Shown: positions 7,006 to 13,983, numbered from the stretch's first letter. The stretch is DNA of 16,848 nt from JALZBN01 sp035525375 (GCA_035525375.1 DATLEI010000025.1:1-16848); one strand, 5' to 3'. The notes: a model not told the origin generated them from the letters alone. Translations and numbers: made by a program.

Positions 7006-8415
7006 GTGACTGTTATCGCCGGCCGCTATGAGGTCGGCGAGCTCCTCGGACGCGGTGGGATGGCGGAGGTGTTCGCTGGCGTCGATCGCCGGCTGGACCG
7101 GCCCGTGGCCATCAAGCTCTTGCGTCCGGAGATCTCAGCCCGACCTGATCTCCGCACTCGGTTCGAGGCGGAGGCGCGGGCGGCGGCGTCGTTGTCGCAT
7201 CCCAACGCGGTTGCCGTGTTCGACACCGGTGAGGAGGACGGCGTCCCCTACATCGTCATGGAGCGCTTGCCCGGCGAGACCCTTGCCGACCGCATCGCGG
7301 CGGGGCCGGTCGCCCCCTCCGACGTTAAGCAGATCGCGGGTGAGGTGCTCGGTGCACTCGGCGCCGCGCACGCCACCGGTCTCGCCCATCGGGACGTGAA
7401 GCCGGGCAACATCCTCATGGCCGCCGACGGACAAGCGAAGGTGGCCGACTTCGGCATCGCCAAGAGCGTCGAGAACGACGCAGGGGCGGCCGACCTCACC
7501 GGTACCGGCCAGCTCCTGGGTACGCCCGCCTACCTCGCGCCGGAGCGTCTCGCCGGCGCGCCAGCAACGGCCCAGTCCGACATCTATGCCCTCGGCATCG
7601 TGCTCTATGAGGCCCTGAGCGGGGTGAAGCCGTTCGACGGCGCGACTCCAATAGCAACGGCGCAAGCCATTACCAACGGCGTGTTCCCTCCGTTGCGCGA
7701 GACCAGTCCCGATGTCGACCCCGCACTGGCCGCCACCGTTGAGCGGGCGATGGCAGCGGACCCGGCGCGCCGTTTCTCGTCCACGGCGGAGATGGCCGTA
7801 GCCATTTCTGCTGCTCCCGTCGTCGGCGCCACCGACACCGTCGATCTCCGTGCGGGGGACACTGCCATCCTCGACCTGCCACCGGTTGTTGCTGCCACCG
7901 GGCCAGCGCCCGACCGGCGCCGGTTACCGATCGCCGGTGTGATCGTGGCTGGGCTCGGCGCCCTGCTCGCGATCGTTCTTCTCGCCGGCGTCGGCAGTGG
8001 TGGCGGCTCGAGTGACTCGCCGCAGGTCGCTGGAGCGTCGTCGACGAGCACCTCGCCGACGACGTCAGTCTCTTCGGAGCAGAGCCTGGCCGAGGCGTTG
8101 CGAGAGCGTGCCGCCGCCACCTCCGCCGCCGACGGGTCTTTGGGCCCGCAGGTCGCGGCCAGGCTGAACCAGATTGCCGACGCCGTCGCGGCGGGAGACG
8201 GCGGTTCCGGCGCGACCGCCCTGCTCGCCGTGGTCCCGGTGTGGAACCGAACGGGGCTCCTGTCCGATTCGGCGACGGCGGCCGCCGTCGACCTCGTGAA
8301 GCAGGTGCCAGGAGTCAACCTGACCGCCTACAACGCCGTGGCCACGACCGTGGCGCCGGCGCCGATCCCGCCGGCGGACAACGAGGGCAGAGGCAAGGGC
8401 AAGAAGGACGACTGA
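7006..8415 (+). CDS. Membrane serine/threonine protein kinase, PknB-like without PASTA repeats
   Basis: A 469-residue Hanks-type kinase that phosphorylates Ser/Thr at the inner face of the membrane. The kinase domain (residues 8-265) has the glycine loop GELLGRGGMAEVFAG, Lys37 in VAIKLL, HRDVKPGN with catalytic Asp130, DFG at 148-150 and GTPAYLAPERL at the end of the activation loop; it is an RD kinase with all key residues. A short linker precedes one membrane segment at about 307-330, then a Ser/Thr-rich stretch and an outside domain of about 110 residues (LAEALRERAAATSAADG onward) ending in the basic tail RGKGKKDD. No PASTA repeat or other known sensor is recognisable outside. The start is GTG 7006, 12 bases after the ArsC-like gene, giving a probable two-gene operon. 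Confidence 0.93.
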   Translation: MTVIAGRYEVGELLGRGGMAEVFAGVDRRLDRPVAIKLLRPEISARPDLRTRFEAEARAAASLSHPNAVAVFDTGEEDGVPYIVMERLPGETLADRIAAGPVAPSDVKQIAGEVLGALGAAHATGLAHRDVKPGNILMAADGQAKVADFGIAKSVENDAGAADLTGTGQLLGTPAYLAPERLAGAPATAQSDIYALGIVLYEALSGVKPFDGATPIATAQAITNGVFPPLRETSPDVDPALAATVERAMAADPARRFSSTAEMAVAISAAPVVGATDTVDLRAGDTAILDLPPVVAATGPAPDRRRLPIAGVIVAGLGALLAIVLLAGVGSGGGSSDSPQVAGASSTSTSPTTSVSSEQSLAEALRERAAATSAADGSLGPQVAARLNQIADAVAAGDGGSGATALLAVVPVWNRTGLLSDSATAAAVDLVKQVPGVNLTAYNAVATTVAPAPIPPADNEGRGKGKKDD

Positions 8416-8436
8416 CCCGGCTTCCCCGACGGCGGC

Positions 8437-9870
8437 CTACTGGCGCTCTTTGCGCACGAGCCAGCGGAGCCGTTTGGCCCCTTCGAAGGCCGCTTCGGCC
8501 GCCAGCTGGCCGATCCCGGTCGACAACGTCGGATAGACGTGGATGAGGCTGGCCACATCGGAGAACCTCAGGCCCTCATTTATCGCCAGAGCCAGTTCCT
8601 GGATCATCTCGCCCGCGCCGGGCGCCAGGATGTGGGCGCCGACCACTTTCTTACCCGCGGTCACGACGATGATTGCTCCATCGGTCGCCCCGTCGGCGCG
8701 CGCCCGGTCGGAGTGGGTCAGCTCTTGGCGCCAGATGTCGACGTCGTTGCCGTGGCGCTCCTCGGCTTCGGCAATCGTGAGGCCGGCGTGGGCCAGCTCG
8801 GGATCGGTGAAGGTGCACCACGGCACGAAGTCGGTGACCTTGCCTTTGCCGGGGAAGAACATGTCGCGGACGGCGCGCACCGCCTCGTAGCCCGCGGAAT
8901 GGGTGAAGAGGTAACGGCCAGCGAGGTCGCCGGCGGCGTAGACCGAGGGCACGCCGGTGCGCATGCGGTCGTCGACGTCCACACCCCGGCGGGTGACGAC
9001 GACGCCGAGCTCCTCGAGCCCGAGTCCCTCGACATTGGGGCGCCGGCCTACTGCCACCAATAGATCGTCGGCCTCCCATCGAGCCGGTTCACCGTCCTCG
9101 CTCCCGTAGACGACCTTGCGACCGTCGTCGGTGACCGCGACGCGCTCGGTTTCTACGTTCAGATGTAGATCGACGTGGTCCTCCCGGATGAGCCGGGTGA
9201 GCGTCGCCACCAGCTCGGGCTCGTCACGCGGCAGAATCCCCGGCCCCTTCTGCAGGACGGTCACCTCGACGCCGAGTCGTGCGAACCCCTGGGCCATCTC
9301 GATGGCGATAGGGCCTCCGCCGATCATGATCACCCGGCGTGGGGCACGCTCGAGCTCGAAGACGTTCTCGCTGGTCAAGAATCCGGCCTCCCGAAGGCCG
9401 TCGATCGCAGGCGTCGCCGGACGGCTGCCGGCGCAGAGCAACACGAAGCGGGTTTCGAGCAGAAGTGGCTCGCCGTTGGCGCTCGCTGCCCCGGTGACCT
9501 CGACGCTGTTAGGCGCGACGACGCGCGCTGTGCCCCGGATGATCTCCACGCCCATGGCCCGGTAGCGCTCCGGGTCGTCGTCGGTGGACGCGACGTCCTG
9601 CTGGATGGCGCGGATCCGTTTCCAGACGAGGGACGTGTCGATCTCGGGATCAACCGATGGCAGGCCGTACCTATCGGCGATTCTCATGGTGTGGGCTGCC
9701 TTGGCTGATGCCAGCAGCGCCTTGCTCGGGACACACCCCGTCCATAGGCAGTCGCCACCCACCCGACCCTTCTCCACGACCGCCACCCGCACACCGATCG
9801 TTGCTGCGAACTCGGCGGCGACCATTCCGCCCGAACCCATCCCGACGATCACCAGGTCGTACCGAGCCAA
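8437..9870 (-). CDS. FAD-dependent pyridine nucleotide-disulfide oxidoreductase, mercuric reductase/dihydrolipoamide dehydrogenase-like, altered C-terminal catalytic motif
   Basis: A 477-residue flavoprotein disulfide reductase. It has the FAD-binding YDLVIVGMGSGGMVAAE, the redox-active disulfide GGDCLWTGCVPSKALL (Cys41, Cys46), the NAD(P)-binding VIMIGGGPIAIEMAQGF and the second FAD motif VYAAGDLAG. The C-terminal dimerisation domain is complete. Lipoamide dehydrogenases carry a catalytic His-Pro-Thr...Glu there; this protein reads VYPTLSTG, with Tyr446 and Thr451. It also lacks the C-terminal vicinal cysteines and N-terminal HMA domain of true mercuric reductases, so the substrate is unknown. 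The start is TTG 9870: an in-frame stop lies two codons upstream and the FAD loop begins at residue 10, so no other start fits. GGGGGTG lies upstream as a Shine-Dalgarno candidate. The gene is divergent from the L,D-transpeptidase. Confidence 0.9.
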   Translation of the reverse strand: MARYDLVIVGMGSGGMVAAEFAATIGVRVAVVEKGRVGGDCLWTGCVPSKALLASAKAAHTMRIADRYGLPSVDPEIDTSLVWKRIRAIQQDVASTDDDPERYRAMGVEIIRGTARVVAPNSVEVTGAASANGEPLLLETRFVLLCAGSRPATPAIDGLREAGFLTSENVFELERAPRRVIMIGGGPIAIEMAQGFARLGVEVTVLQKGPGILPRDEPELVATLTRLIREDHVDLHLNVETERVAVTDDGRKVVYGSEDGEPARWEADDLLVAVGRRPNVEGLGLEELGVVVTRRGVDVDDRMRTGVPSVYAAGDLAGRYLFTHSAGYEAVRAVRDMFFPGKGKVTDFVPWCTFTDPELAHAGLTIAEAEERHGNDVDIWRQELTHSDRARADGATDGAIIVVTAGKKVVGAHILAPGAGEMIQELALAINEGLRFSDVASLIHVYPTLSTGIGQLAAEAAFEGAKRLRWLVRKERQ

Positions 9871-9894
9871 CGTTCACCCCCGAGCGTTCGGGAA

Positions 9895-9900
9895 AATGTA
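9895..9900 (-). promoter_or_regulatory. -10 candidate TACATT for the flavoprotein reductase gene
   Basis: TACATT on the minus strand would give a transcript with a leader of roughly 18 bases before TTG 9870, containing the GGGGGTG Shine-Dalgarno candidate and a small hairpin (9879-9892). No -35 is evident. Weaker support than the leaderless cases. Confidence 0.35.
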
Positions 9901-9935
9901 CCTGAGGGGCTATCCCGATCAGTGGTCAGGCCCGG

Positions 9936-9941
9936 TACGCT
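9936..9941 (+). promoter_or_regulatory. -10 hexamer TACGCT, probable leaderless promoter of the L,D-transpeptidase gene
   Basis: TACGCT ends 6 bases before ATG 9948, and no Shine-Dalgarno sequence precedes the ATG. It lies in the 77-base divergent gap with the flavoprotein gene. Confidence 0.5.
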
Positions 9942-9947
9942 TCAGCC

Positions 9948-10811
9948 ATGCGCTCCGTTCGGCGGAGGAGGACTCGCGGCGTCGCCGTTGGGGTCTTCGT
10001 CGTCATCGCTCTCCTCGCTACCGCAGTGTGGCTCCAGGTCAGGATCTCGGGTGACGACCAGGCTGGAGCGGTGATTGCTACCGCGGCGCGCCCGACGACG
10101 TCCGCACCTCCGTCAACGACCGCCCCGCCTCCGCCTGTCACGGAGCCGCCAAGTCAGACCGGGGAGGGGTCGGAGGGTCGCCCATTCCGCTACGGCGTGG
10201 CCCGTCCGGTGGCGTCGCCGGCGACGGTGGCCGACGCCGCCGTGAGCCGGGTGCCCATCTATGAGGACCCGGGCCAGGCAGAGGCTCCCGACTCGCTGCG
10301 CAACCCGACCCGAGAGGGCTTACCCCTCGTCTTCCTTGTCCAGCGACAAATGGGCGACTGGCTCGAGGTGCAGGTGCCAGTGCGACCGAATATGGCGACC
10401 GCGTGGATCAAGCTGTCGGACGTCACTCTCCGGCAGGCCCAATACCGCATCGTGGTCGACGTGAACGCCCAGCATCTGACCGCGTATCGGGGAGCCGAGC
10501 GAGTCTTCGACGCCGACGTGGCCACTGGGCTGGCGGGCACGCCCACGCCGACCGGTGCGTTCTTCCTCGACGGTATGGTGCAGGTCAGCGATCCGACGGG
10601 ACCGTATGGGCCGTATCAACTCAGCGTTGCCGGGTTCTCAAATGTGCTGACCAGCTTCGGCAGTGGCAACGGGCAGATCGCCATTCACGGAACGAACTCA
10701 CCGGGGAGAATTGGGGCCCCGGCGAGTCATGGCTGCGTGCGGATGGGTAATGACGAGATCACCCAGCTGGCGTCGATGGTGCGTACCGGCACCCCCGTCG
10801 AGATCGGCTGA
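9948..10811 (+). CDS. L,D-transpeptidase (YkuD domain), membrane-anchored
   Basis: A 287-residue cell-envelope enzyme that forms 3-3 cross-links in peptidoglycan or attaches proteins to it. A short basic N-terminus (MRSVRRRRTRG) is followed by one membrane segment at about 11-30, a Pro/Thr-rich linker to about residue 75 and a middle region (about 80-165; VSRVPIYEDPG, WLEVQVPVRPN) that may form an SH3-like domain. The YkuD domain (about 167-287) starts at YRIVVDVNAQHLTAYRG and contains IHGTNSPGRIG then ASHGCVRM, giving His247, His261 and the catalytic Cys263. The start is ATG 9948 with a TANNNT box 6 bases upstream. The gene converges with cupredoxin lipoprotein gene 1, and both stop codons lie in one inverted repeat. 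Confidence 0.93.
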   Translation: MRSVRRRRTRGVAVGVFVVIALLATAVWLQVRISGDDQAGAVIATAARPTTSAPPSTTAPPPPVTEPPSQTGEGSEGRPFRYGVARPVASPATVADAAVSRVPIYEDPGQAEAPDSLRNPTREGLPLVFLVQRQMGDWLEVQVPVRPNMATAWIKLSDVTLRQAQYRIVVDVNAQHLTAYRGAERVFDADVATGLAGTPTPTGAFFLDGMVQVSDPTGPYGPYQLSVAGFSNVLTSFGSGNGQIAIHGTNSPGRIGAPASHGCVRMGNDEITQLASMVRTGTPVEIG

Positions 10812-10831
10812 CCCCGCCCAGCGCGGTCAGC
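10807..10831. terminator. Inverted repeat spanning two convergent stop codons, possible bidirectional terminator
   Basis: GCTGACC (10807-10813) and GGTCAGC (10825-10831) are perfect 7-base arms around an 11-base loop. The L,D-transpeptidase stop (10809-10811) is in one arm and the cupredoxin 1 stop (10827-10829, minus strand) in the other. There is no T tract on either side, so intrinsic termination is uncertain. Confidence 0.35.
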
Positions 10832-11747
10832 TCACCGTGATGTTGAGAACTTCCTTGTGCGGGGTCGGGACGTTGGGGGCATCCGTGTCGGCGGCGTCGA
10901 TGGCGTAATTACCGGCCGTTACGTTCACCTTCAAATAGAACTCGGTGATCTTGCCGAGATCGAAGGCGACGAAGACCAACTCGCCTGGCACCTGGGAGGC
11001 GAAGTTCGCCGGCGGCGGCGTCTCGCCCCCGAACACCTGGAACGTGTCGATGAACTGCTCGATTGTCGTGCCGGCATTCAGCTTGGCGATGCCGGGTTCG
11101 AGTTGCTCGCTGCCGCTGGCGGCCTCGAACTTCAAGGTGTGGCTACCAGCGGTGAGGGTCGCCGGCCCTTCGATGGCCTTGCCCGTCGCAATCTTGTAGG
11201 TGGCGTCAGCGGTCGGTGCCGCGGGCTTCGACCCATCGACCACGGTGAACTCGCTGATCATTCCCTTGGCGAAGTGCGGCGTGCCCTCGCCCTCGGTCGG
11301 CACGAAGCACGACATGGCGTAGGTGCCGGCCGCGAGGCTCGGCACGGTGAGATCGGCGGACTGGCCCGGCCCCATGAAGTTGCCCGGCAGGCCCATCTGC
11401 TCGACGAGCGCCGCAGTCGGGTCCTCTTTCGCGTTGGGGTCGGCGTTCTGGAGGGCTGTCTGGAAGTCGGCGAGCGTCTTGCCAGGCTTCAGCTTGCCCA
11501 CCGACATCATGTGGAATTCCTTGCCCTTGTTGGCGATCTTTATCGTGCCGCCCACCGTCAACGGCCCACTCACTGTGTAGGCGTAGTCGGTCATGTCGAC
11601 CGACATGGTCGGCGAGCCCTTCACCGCCGTTGTCGTGTCGGTCGACTCGGCCTTCTCGTCCTTGTCGTCGCTGCACGCCGTCAGGCCCACGGCGACCAGC
11701 AACGACAGCGCGACTGCAACCGTCCAACGAGAGCTTCCTGCCCGCAT
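10827..11747 (-). CDS. Cupredoxin-like lipoprotein 1: copper-site domain plus degenerate second copy
   Basis: A 306-residue exported lipoprotein. The signal peptide ends in the lipobox LTAC with Cys25 as the lipidated residue, followed by an acidic linker (SDDKDEKAEST). Domain 1 (about 45-172) has NKGKEFHMMSVG with His79, then AGTYAMSCFVP with Cys147, then PHFAKGM with His158 and Met163. The His...Cys-X10-His-X4-Met order fits a type-1 copper site with a long Cys-His loop. Domain 2 (about 183-306) aligns with domain 1 (KFEAASGSEQLEPGIAKL; AGNYAIDAADTD) but has Ala285 in place of the Cys and no counterpart of His79, so it should not bind copper this way. Function is inferred as electron transfer or copper handling outside the membrane. 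ATG 11747 has GAGGAGG about 7 bases upstream. The closest relative visible is the next gene. Confidence 0.85.
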   Translation of the reverse strand: MRAGSSRWTVAVALSLLVAVGLTACSDDKDEKAESTDTTTAVKGSPTMSVDMTDYAYTVSGPLTVGGTIKIANKGKEFHMMSVGKLKPGKTLADFQTALQNADPNAKEDPTAALVEQMGLPGNFMGPGQSADLTVPSLAAGTYAMSCFVPTEGEGTPHFAKGMISEFTVVDGSKPAAPTADATYKIATGKAIEGPATLTAGSHTLKFEAASGSEQLEPGIAKLNAGTTIEQFIDTFQVFGGETPPPANFASQVPGELVFVAFDLGKITEFYLKVNVTAGNYAIDAADTDAPNVPTPHKEVLNITVS

Positions 11748-11886
11748 GTGATGCCTCCTCGCGCCCCGACCGCCGGCGCGCCGAGGACGAACCTACCCGG
11801 GTGCCGGAGAAGTACTCAATTCGGCGGTGCGTTCATCGCCAGCTGTAGGAAGTAGCGCTCGCGAATCGAGGGCTGAACCGAGGCGA
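11748..11886. other. Gap between the two cupredoxin lipoprotein genes
   Basis: A 139-base gap holding the promoter and leader of gene 1. The leader contains the palindrome GGCGCGCC (11775-11782). I see no clear terminator for the upstream gene and no small open frame with a good start signal. Confidence 0.5.
11790..11819 (-). promoter_or_regulatory. Promoter of cupredoxin lipoprotein gene 1 (TTGAGT, 18-base spacer, TAGGTT)
   Basis: On the minus strand the -35 TTGAGT (11814-11819) and the -10 TAGGTT (11790-11795) are separated by 18 bases. The -10 ends 42 bases before the start codon, giving a leader of about 36 bases that carries the strong Shine-Dalgarno GAGGAGG. The arrangement matches that of the paralogous gene. 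Confidence 0.5.
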
Positions 11887-12939
11887 TCAGCCCACCTTGA
11901 TGTTGATGACTTCTTTGTCAGGTTTCGGCCGGTCGTCAACGTCGGTGTCGGCGGCATTGATTATGTAGTCGCCGGCGCTGAAATCTGTGGCTAGGTAATA
12001 GGTCGTGATGGCTTCCAAGTCGAAGGCGCCGAAGACGATTTTGGCGGGCACCTGGCTGGCCGCTCCCTTCGGCGGCGGGGGCGCGTCCTCGTCGCTTTCG
12101 CCTTCGCCGAAGATCTTGATGAACGCTTCGTCAACTTGCTCCCAGGTCGTCCCTGGATCGAGTTTCGCGAGTCCGGGCTCCAGGTTCTCGCTGCCACTTG
12201 CGGCTTCGAACTTCAGCGTGTGCCGCCCAGGCGTCAGCGTGGCCGGTCCTTCGATCGCCTTGCCGGGGGCGACCTTGTAGGTAGCGCTTGACGTCGGCGC
12301 AGGCACCGTGCCCTCGACGATCTCGAACTGGTTGAGCATGCCCTTGGCGAAGTGGGGCATTCCCTCACCCTCGGTCGGAATGAAGCAGACCAGGGCGTAC
12401 GTGCCTGCCCCCAGGCTCGGGACGGTCAGATCGGCAGACTGGCCGGGTCCCATGAAGTTCCCGGGAAGACCGAGCTCGTCGAGGACCTCGGCTGTCGGGT
12501 CTCCGCCTTCCTCACCCTCTTCGCCCTCGCGTCCCTGGGCCGAGGTAGTACTCGGGCCCGCAGCCGAGGTCGTCGTCGCTCGGGCGGCCGAGGTGGTCGT
12601 TTCCTCGCCCTCGCCACCGCCCCCGGGCGGACCGGCATTCTGCAGCGCGGTCTGGAGATCGGCGAGGGTCTTTCCTGACTTGAACTTGCCCACGCCCATC
12701 ATGTGGAACTCCTGGCCCTTGTTGGAAATCTTCATGGTGCCGCCAGCCGTCATCGGGCCGCTGACCGTGTAGGAGTAGTCGGCCATGGTGATGTCGATGG
12801 TCGGCGAGCCCTTCACTGCCGTCGTCGTATCGGTCGACTCGGCCTTCTCGTCCTTGTCGTCACTACAGGCAGCAAGGCCCATGGCGACCAGAACAGACAA
12901 TCCCAGTGTGACGATCCAGCGAGAACTCTTCCTGCGCAT
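11887..12939 (-). CDS. Cupredoxin-like lipoprotein 2, tandem paralogue with a low-complexity insertion
   Basis: A 350-residue exported lipoprotein, collinear with lipoprotein 1 and near-identical over the leader segment (ACSDDKDEKAESTDTTT, AVKGSPT). Lipid-attachment Cys25 sits in LAAC. Domain 1 keeps the copper-type ligands: His79 (QEFHMMGVG), Cys185 (YALVCFIP), His196 and Met201 (PHFAKGM). Between the first His and the Cys it carries an extra stretch of about 40 residues (about 104-147) rich in Gly, Glu and Thr-Thr-Ser-Ala units, absent from the paralogue. Domain 2 (about 219-350) is degenerate: no Cys, and the late His of the paralogue is Asp341. A second acidic/proline stretch (EGESDEDAPPPP) lies in domain 2. 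ATG 12939 is chosen because GGAGGAGG lies about 8 bases upstream; the frame is open further upstream but that part is not a signal peptide. It probably arose by gene duplication. Confidence 0.85.
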   Translation of the reverse strand: MRRKSSRWIVTLGLSVLVAMGLAACSDDKDEKAESTDTTTAVKGSPTIDITMADYSYTVSGPMTAGGTMKISNKGQEFHMMGVGKFKSGKTLADLQTALQNAGPPGGGGEGEETTTSAARATTTSAAGPSTTSAQGREGEEGEEGGDPTAEVLDELGLPGNFMGPGQSADLTVPSLGAGTYALVCFIPTEGEGMPHFAKGMLNQFEIVEGTVPAPTSSATYKVAPGKAIEGPATLTPGRHTLKFEAASGSENLEPGLAKLDPGTTWEQVDEAFIKIFGEGESDEDAPPPPKGAASQVPAKIVFGAFDLEAITTYYLATDFSAGDYIINAADTDVDDRPKPDKEVINIKVG

Positions 12940-12982
12940 CCGTAGCCTCCTCCGCCGCGCCGGGTTCGGCACGCCGAAGGGC

Positions 12983-13012
12983 ACGCTACCTGGGGGCCCC
13001 GAGAAACCTCAA
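12983..13012 (-). promoter_or_regulatory. Promoter of cupredoxin lipoprotein gene 2 (TTGAGG, 18-base spacer, TAGCGT)
   Basis: On the minus strand the -35 TTGAGG (13007-13012) overlaps the stop codon of the thioredoxin-like gene, and the -10 TAGCGT (12983-12988) follows after 18 bases. The -10 ends 43 bases before ATG 12939, almost the same leader length as in the paralogue. Gene 2 can therefore be transcribed independently of the cobT operon. Confidence 0.45.
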
Positions 13013-13983
13013 GCTTGGGGCGCGATGATCGGTAGCTGCTGGAGGTAGGGCTCGAGCTCGGCTCGGGTGGCCACATTGTCGAGTCGCAGCACGATCTTGC
13101 CGTCGGCGCCGATGAGGAAGACCCACGGCTCCGTCTCCATCTTCCATTCCTTCATGGCGTCGTTGACCTCGCGCTTCTGGCCGTCCTTCCAGACCTCCAC
13201 ATGGATGAAGTCGGCGCGGTCGGAGTAGGTGCGGGACAGTTCGTCGACCATGTCGGTCACCGGTCCGCAGAACTGGCTCACGCAGAAGACGGGAGTCGAG
13301 AAAACGACGACAGCCGGCCGGCCGGCAGCGAGTGAGTCTGCGAGCATCTTCTGGTGGAGCTCGGGGTCGGGAATCTCGCCGCTGTCGCCGGCGCGCGAGT
13401 CGATGGCCGCCTTGGGCACGTCCGTGGAAGAGACGGTGAGCGTCTTGGTGGCGGGCGCAGGATCACCGGGAGCGGGGACCTTGTGCTGGGCCTCAACCGG
13501 GAAGATGCTCCTCCCCCGGTGGGTGGTTCCGTCGATCTCGGCTTCGACCTGGACGCCCCAGAACCCCGCTTTGTCGAACGCGGCCTCTGTCGCGTAGACG
13601 CCCCGTGCCTCGGTCGAGGGAACGATTCGTGGTTGTGCGGGCGGTGGCGAAGGCATTGGTGAGGCGGGCAGCGGGAGGAAGTTGGCGGTGACCGGCTGGC
13701 CGAAGACTGTCGATGCCGTGGGCTGCTCACGCGTGCCCAAGTAGCTGAAGCGGAGGGCGACGGTTCCATAGGAAATGAGCTTGGAGCCCACACCCGTGTC
13801 CTCGGTCTGGAGGCCGACCGTGATCCGGCTCGGTGGCCCGACGGCCAGGTCGTAGCTCGCCACGGACGCGGACAGGTCGGTCTTGGCGCTTTCGGAACCG
13901 GATCCCCCGTCTGATCCCCCGGAACAGGCCACAAGGGATGCCATCAGCACGCACACGCCCAATATGAACGCCGGCCGCCTCAC
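13009..13983 (-). CDS. Thioredoxin-fold lipoprotein with a CX4C motif
   Basis: A 324-residue exported lipoprotein with lipobox LVAC (Cys20) and a Gly/Ser-rich linker. The N-terminal half (about 38-165, LAVGPPSRITVGLQTED to GFWGVQVEAEIDG) is beta-rich and resembles an immunoglobulin-like or YtkA/FixH-type domain; I cannot name it firmly. The C-terminal half (about 195-324) is thioredoxin-like: VVVFSTPVFCVSQFCGPVTD carries Cys234 and Cys239 (CX4C rather than CXXC), and TEPWVFLIGADGKIV has the likely cis-proline Pro286 followed by the usual strand turn. It is probably an extracytoplasmic thiol-disulfide or metal-delivery protein. The GTG start at 13983 overlaps the cobT stop codon (GTGA), so translation is likely coupled to cobT. 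The cupredoxin genes follow. Confidence 0.82.
   Translation of the reverse strand: MRRPAFILGVCVLMASLVACSGGSDGGSGSESAKTDLSASVASYDLAVGPPSRITVGLQTEDTGVGSKLISYGTVALRFSYLGTREQPTASTVFGQPVTANFLPLPASPMPSPPPAQPRIVPSTEARGVYATEAAFDKAGFWGVQVEAEIDGTTHRGRSIFPVEAQHKVPAPGDPAPATKTLTVSSTDVPKAAIDSRAGDSGEIPDPELHQKMLADSLAAGRPAVVVFSTPVFCVSQFCGPVTDMVDELSRTYSDRADFIHVEVWKDGQKREVNDAMKEWKMETEPWVFLIGADGKIVLRLDNVATRAELEPYLQQLPIIAPQA

Noticed and set aside
8437..9870. True mercuric reductase
   Set aside because: There is no HMA domain and no C-terminal cysteine pair, and no mer regulator or transporter is nearby.
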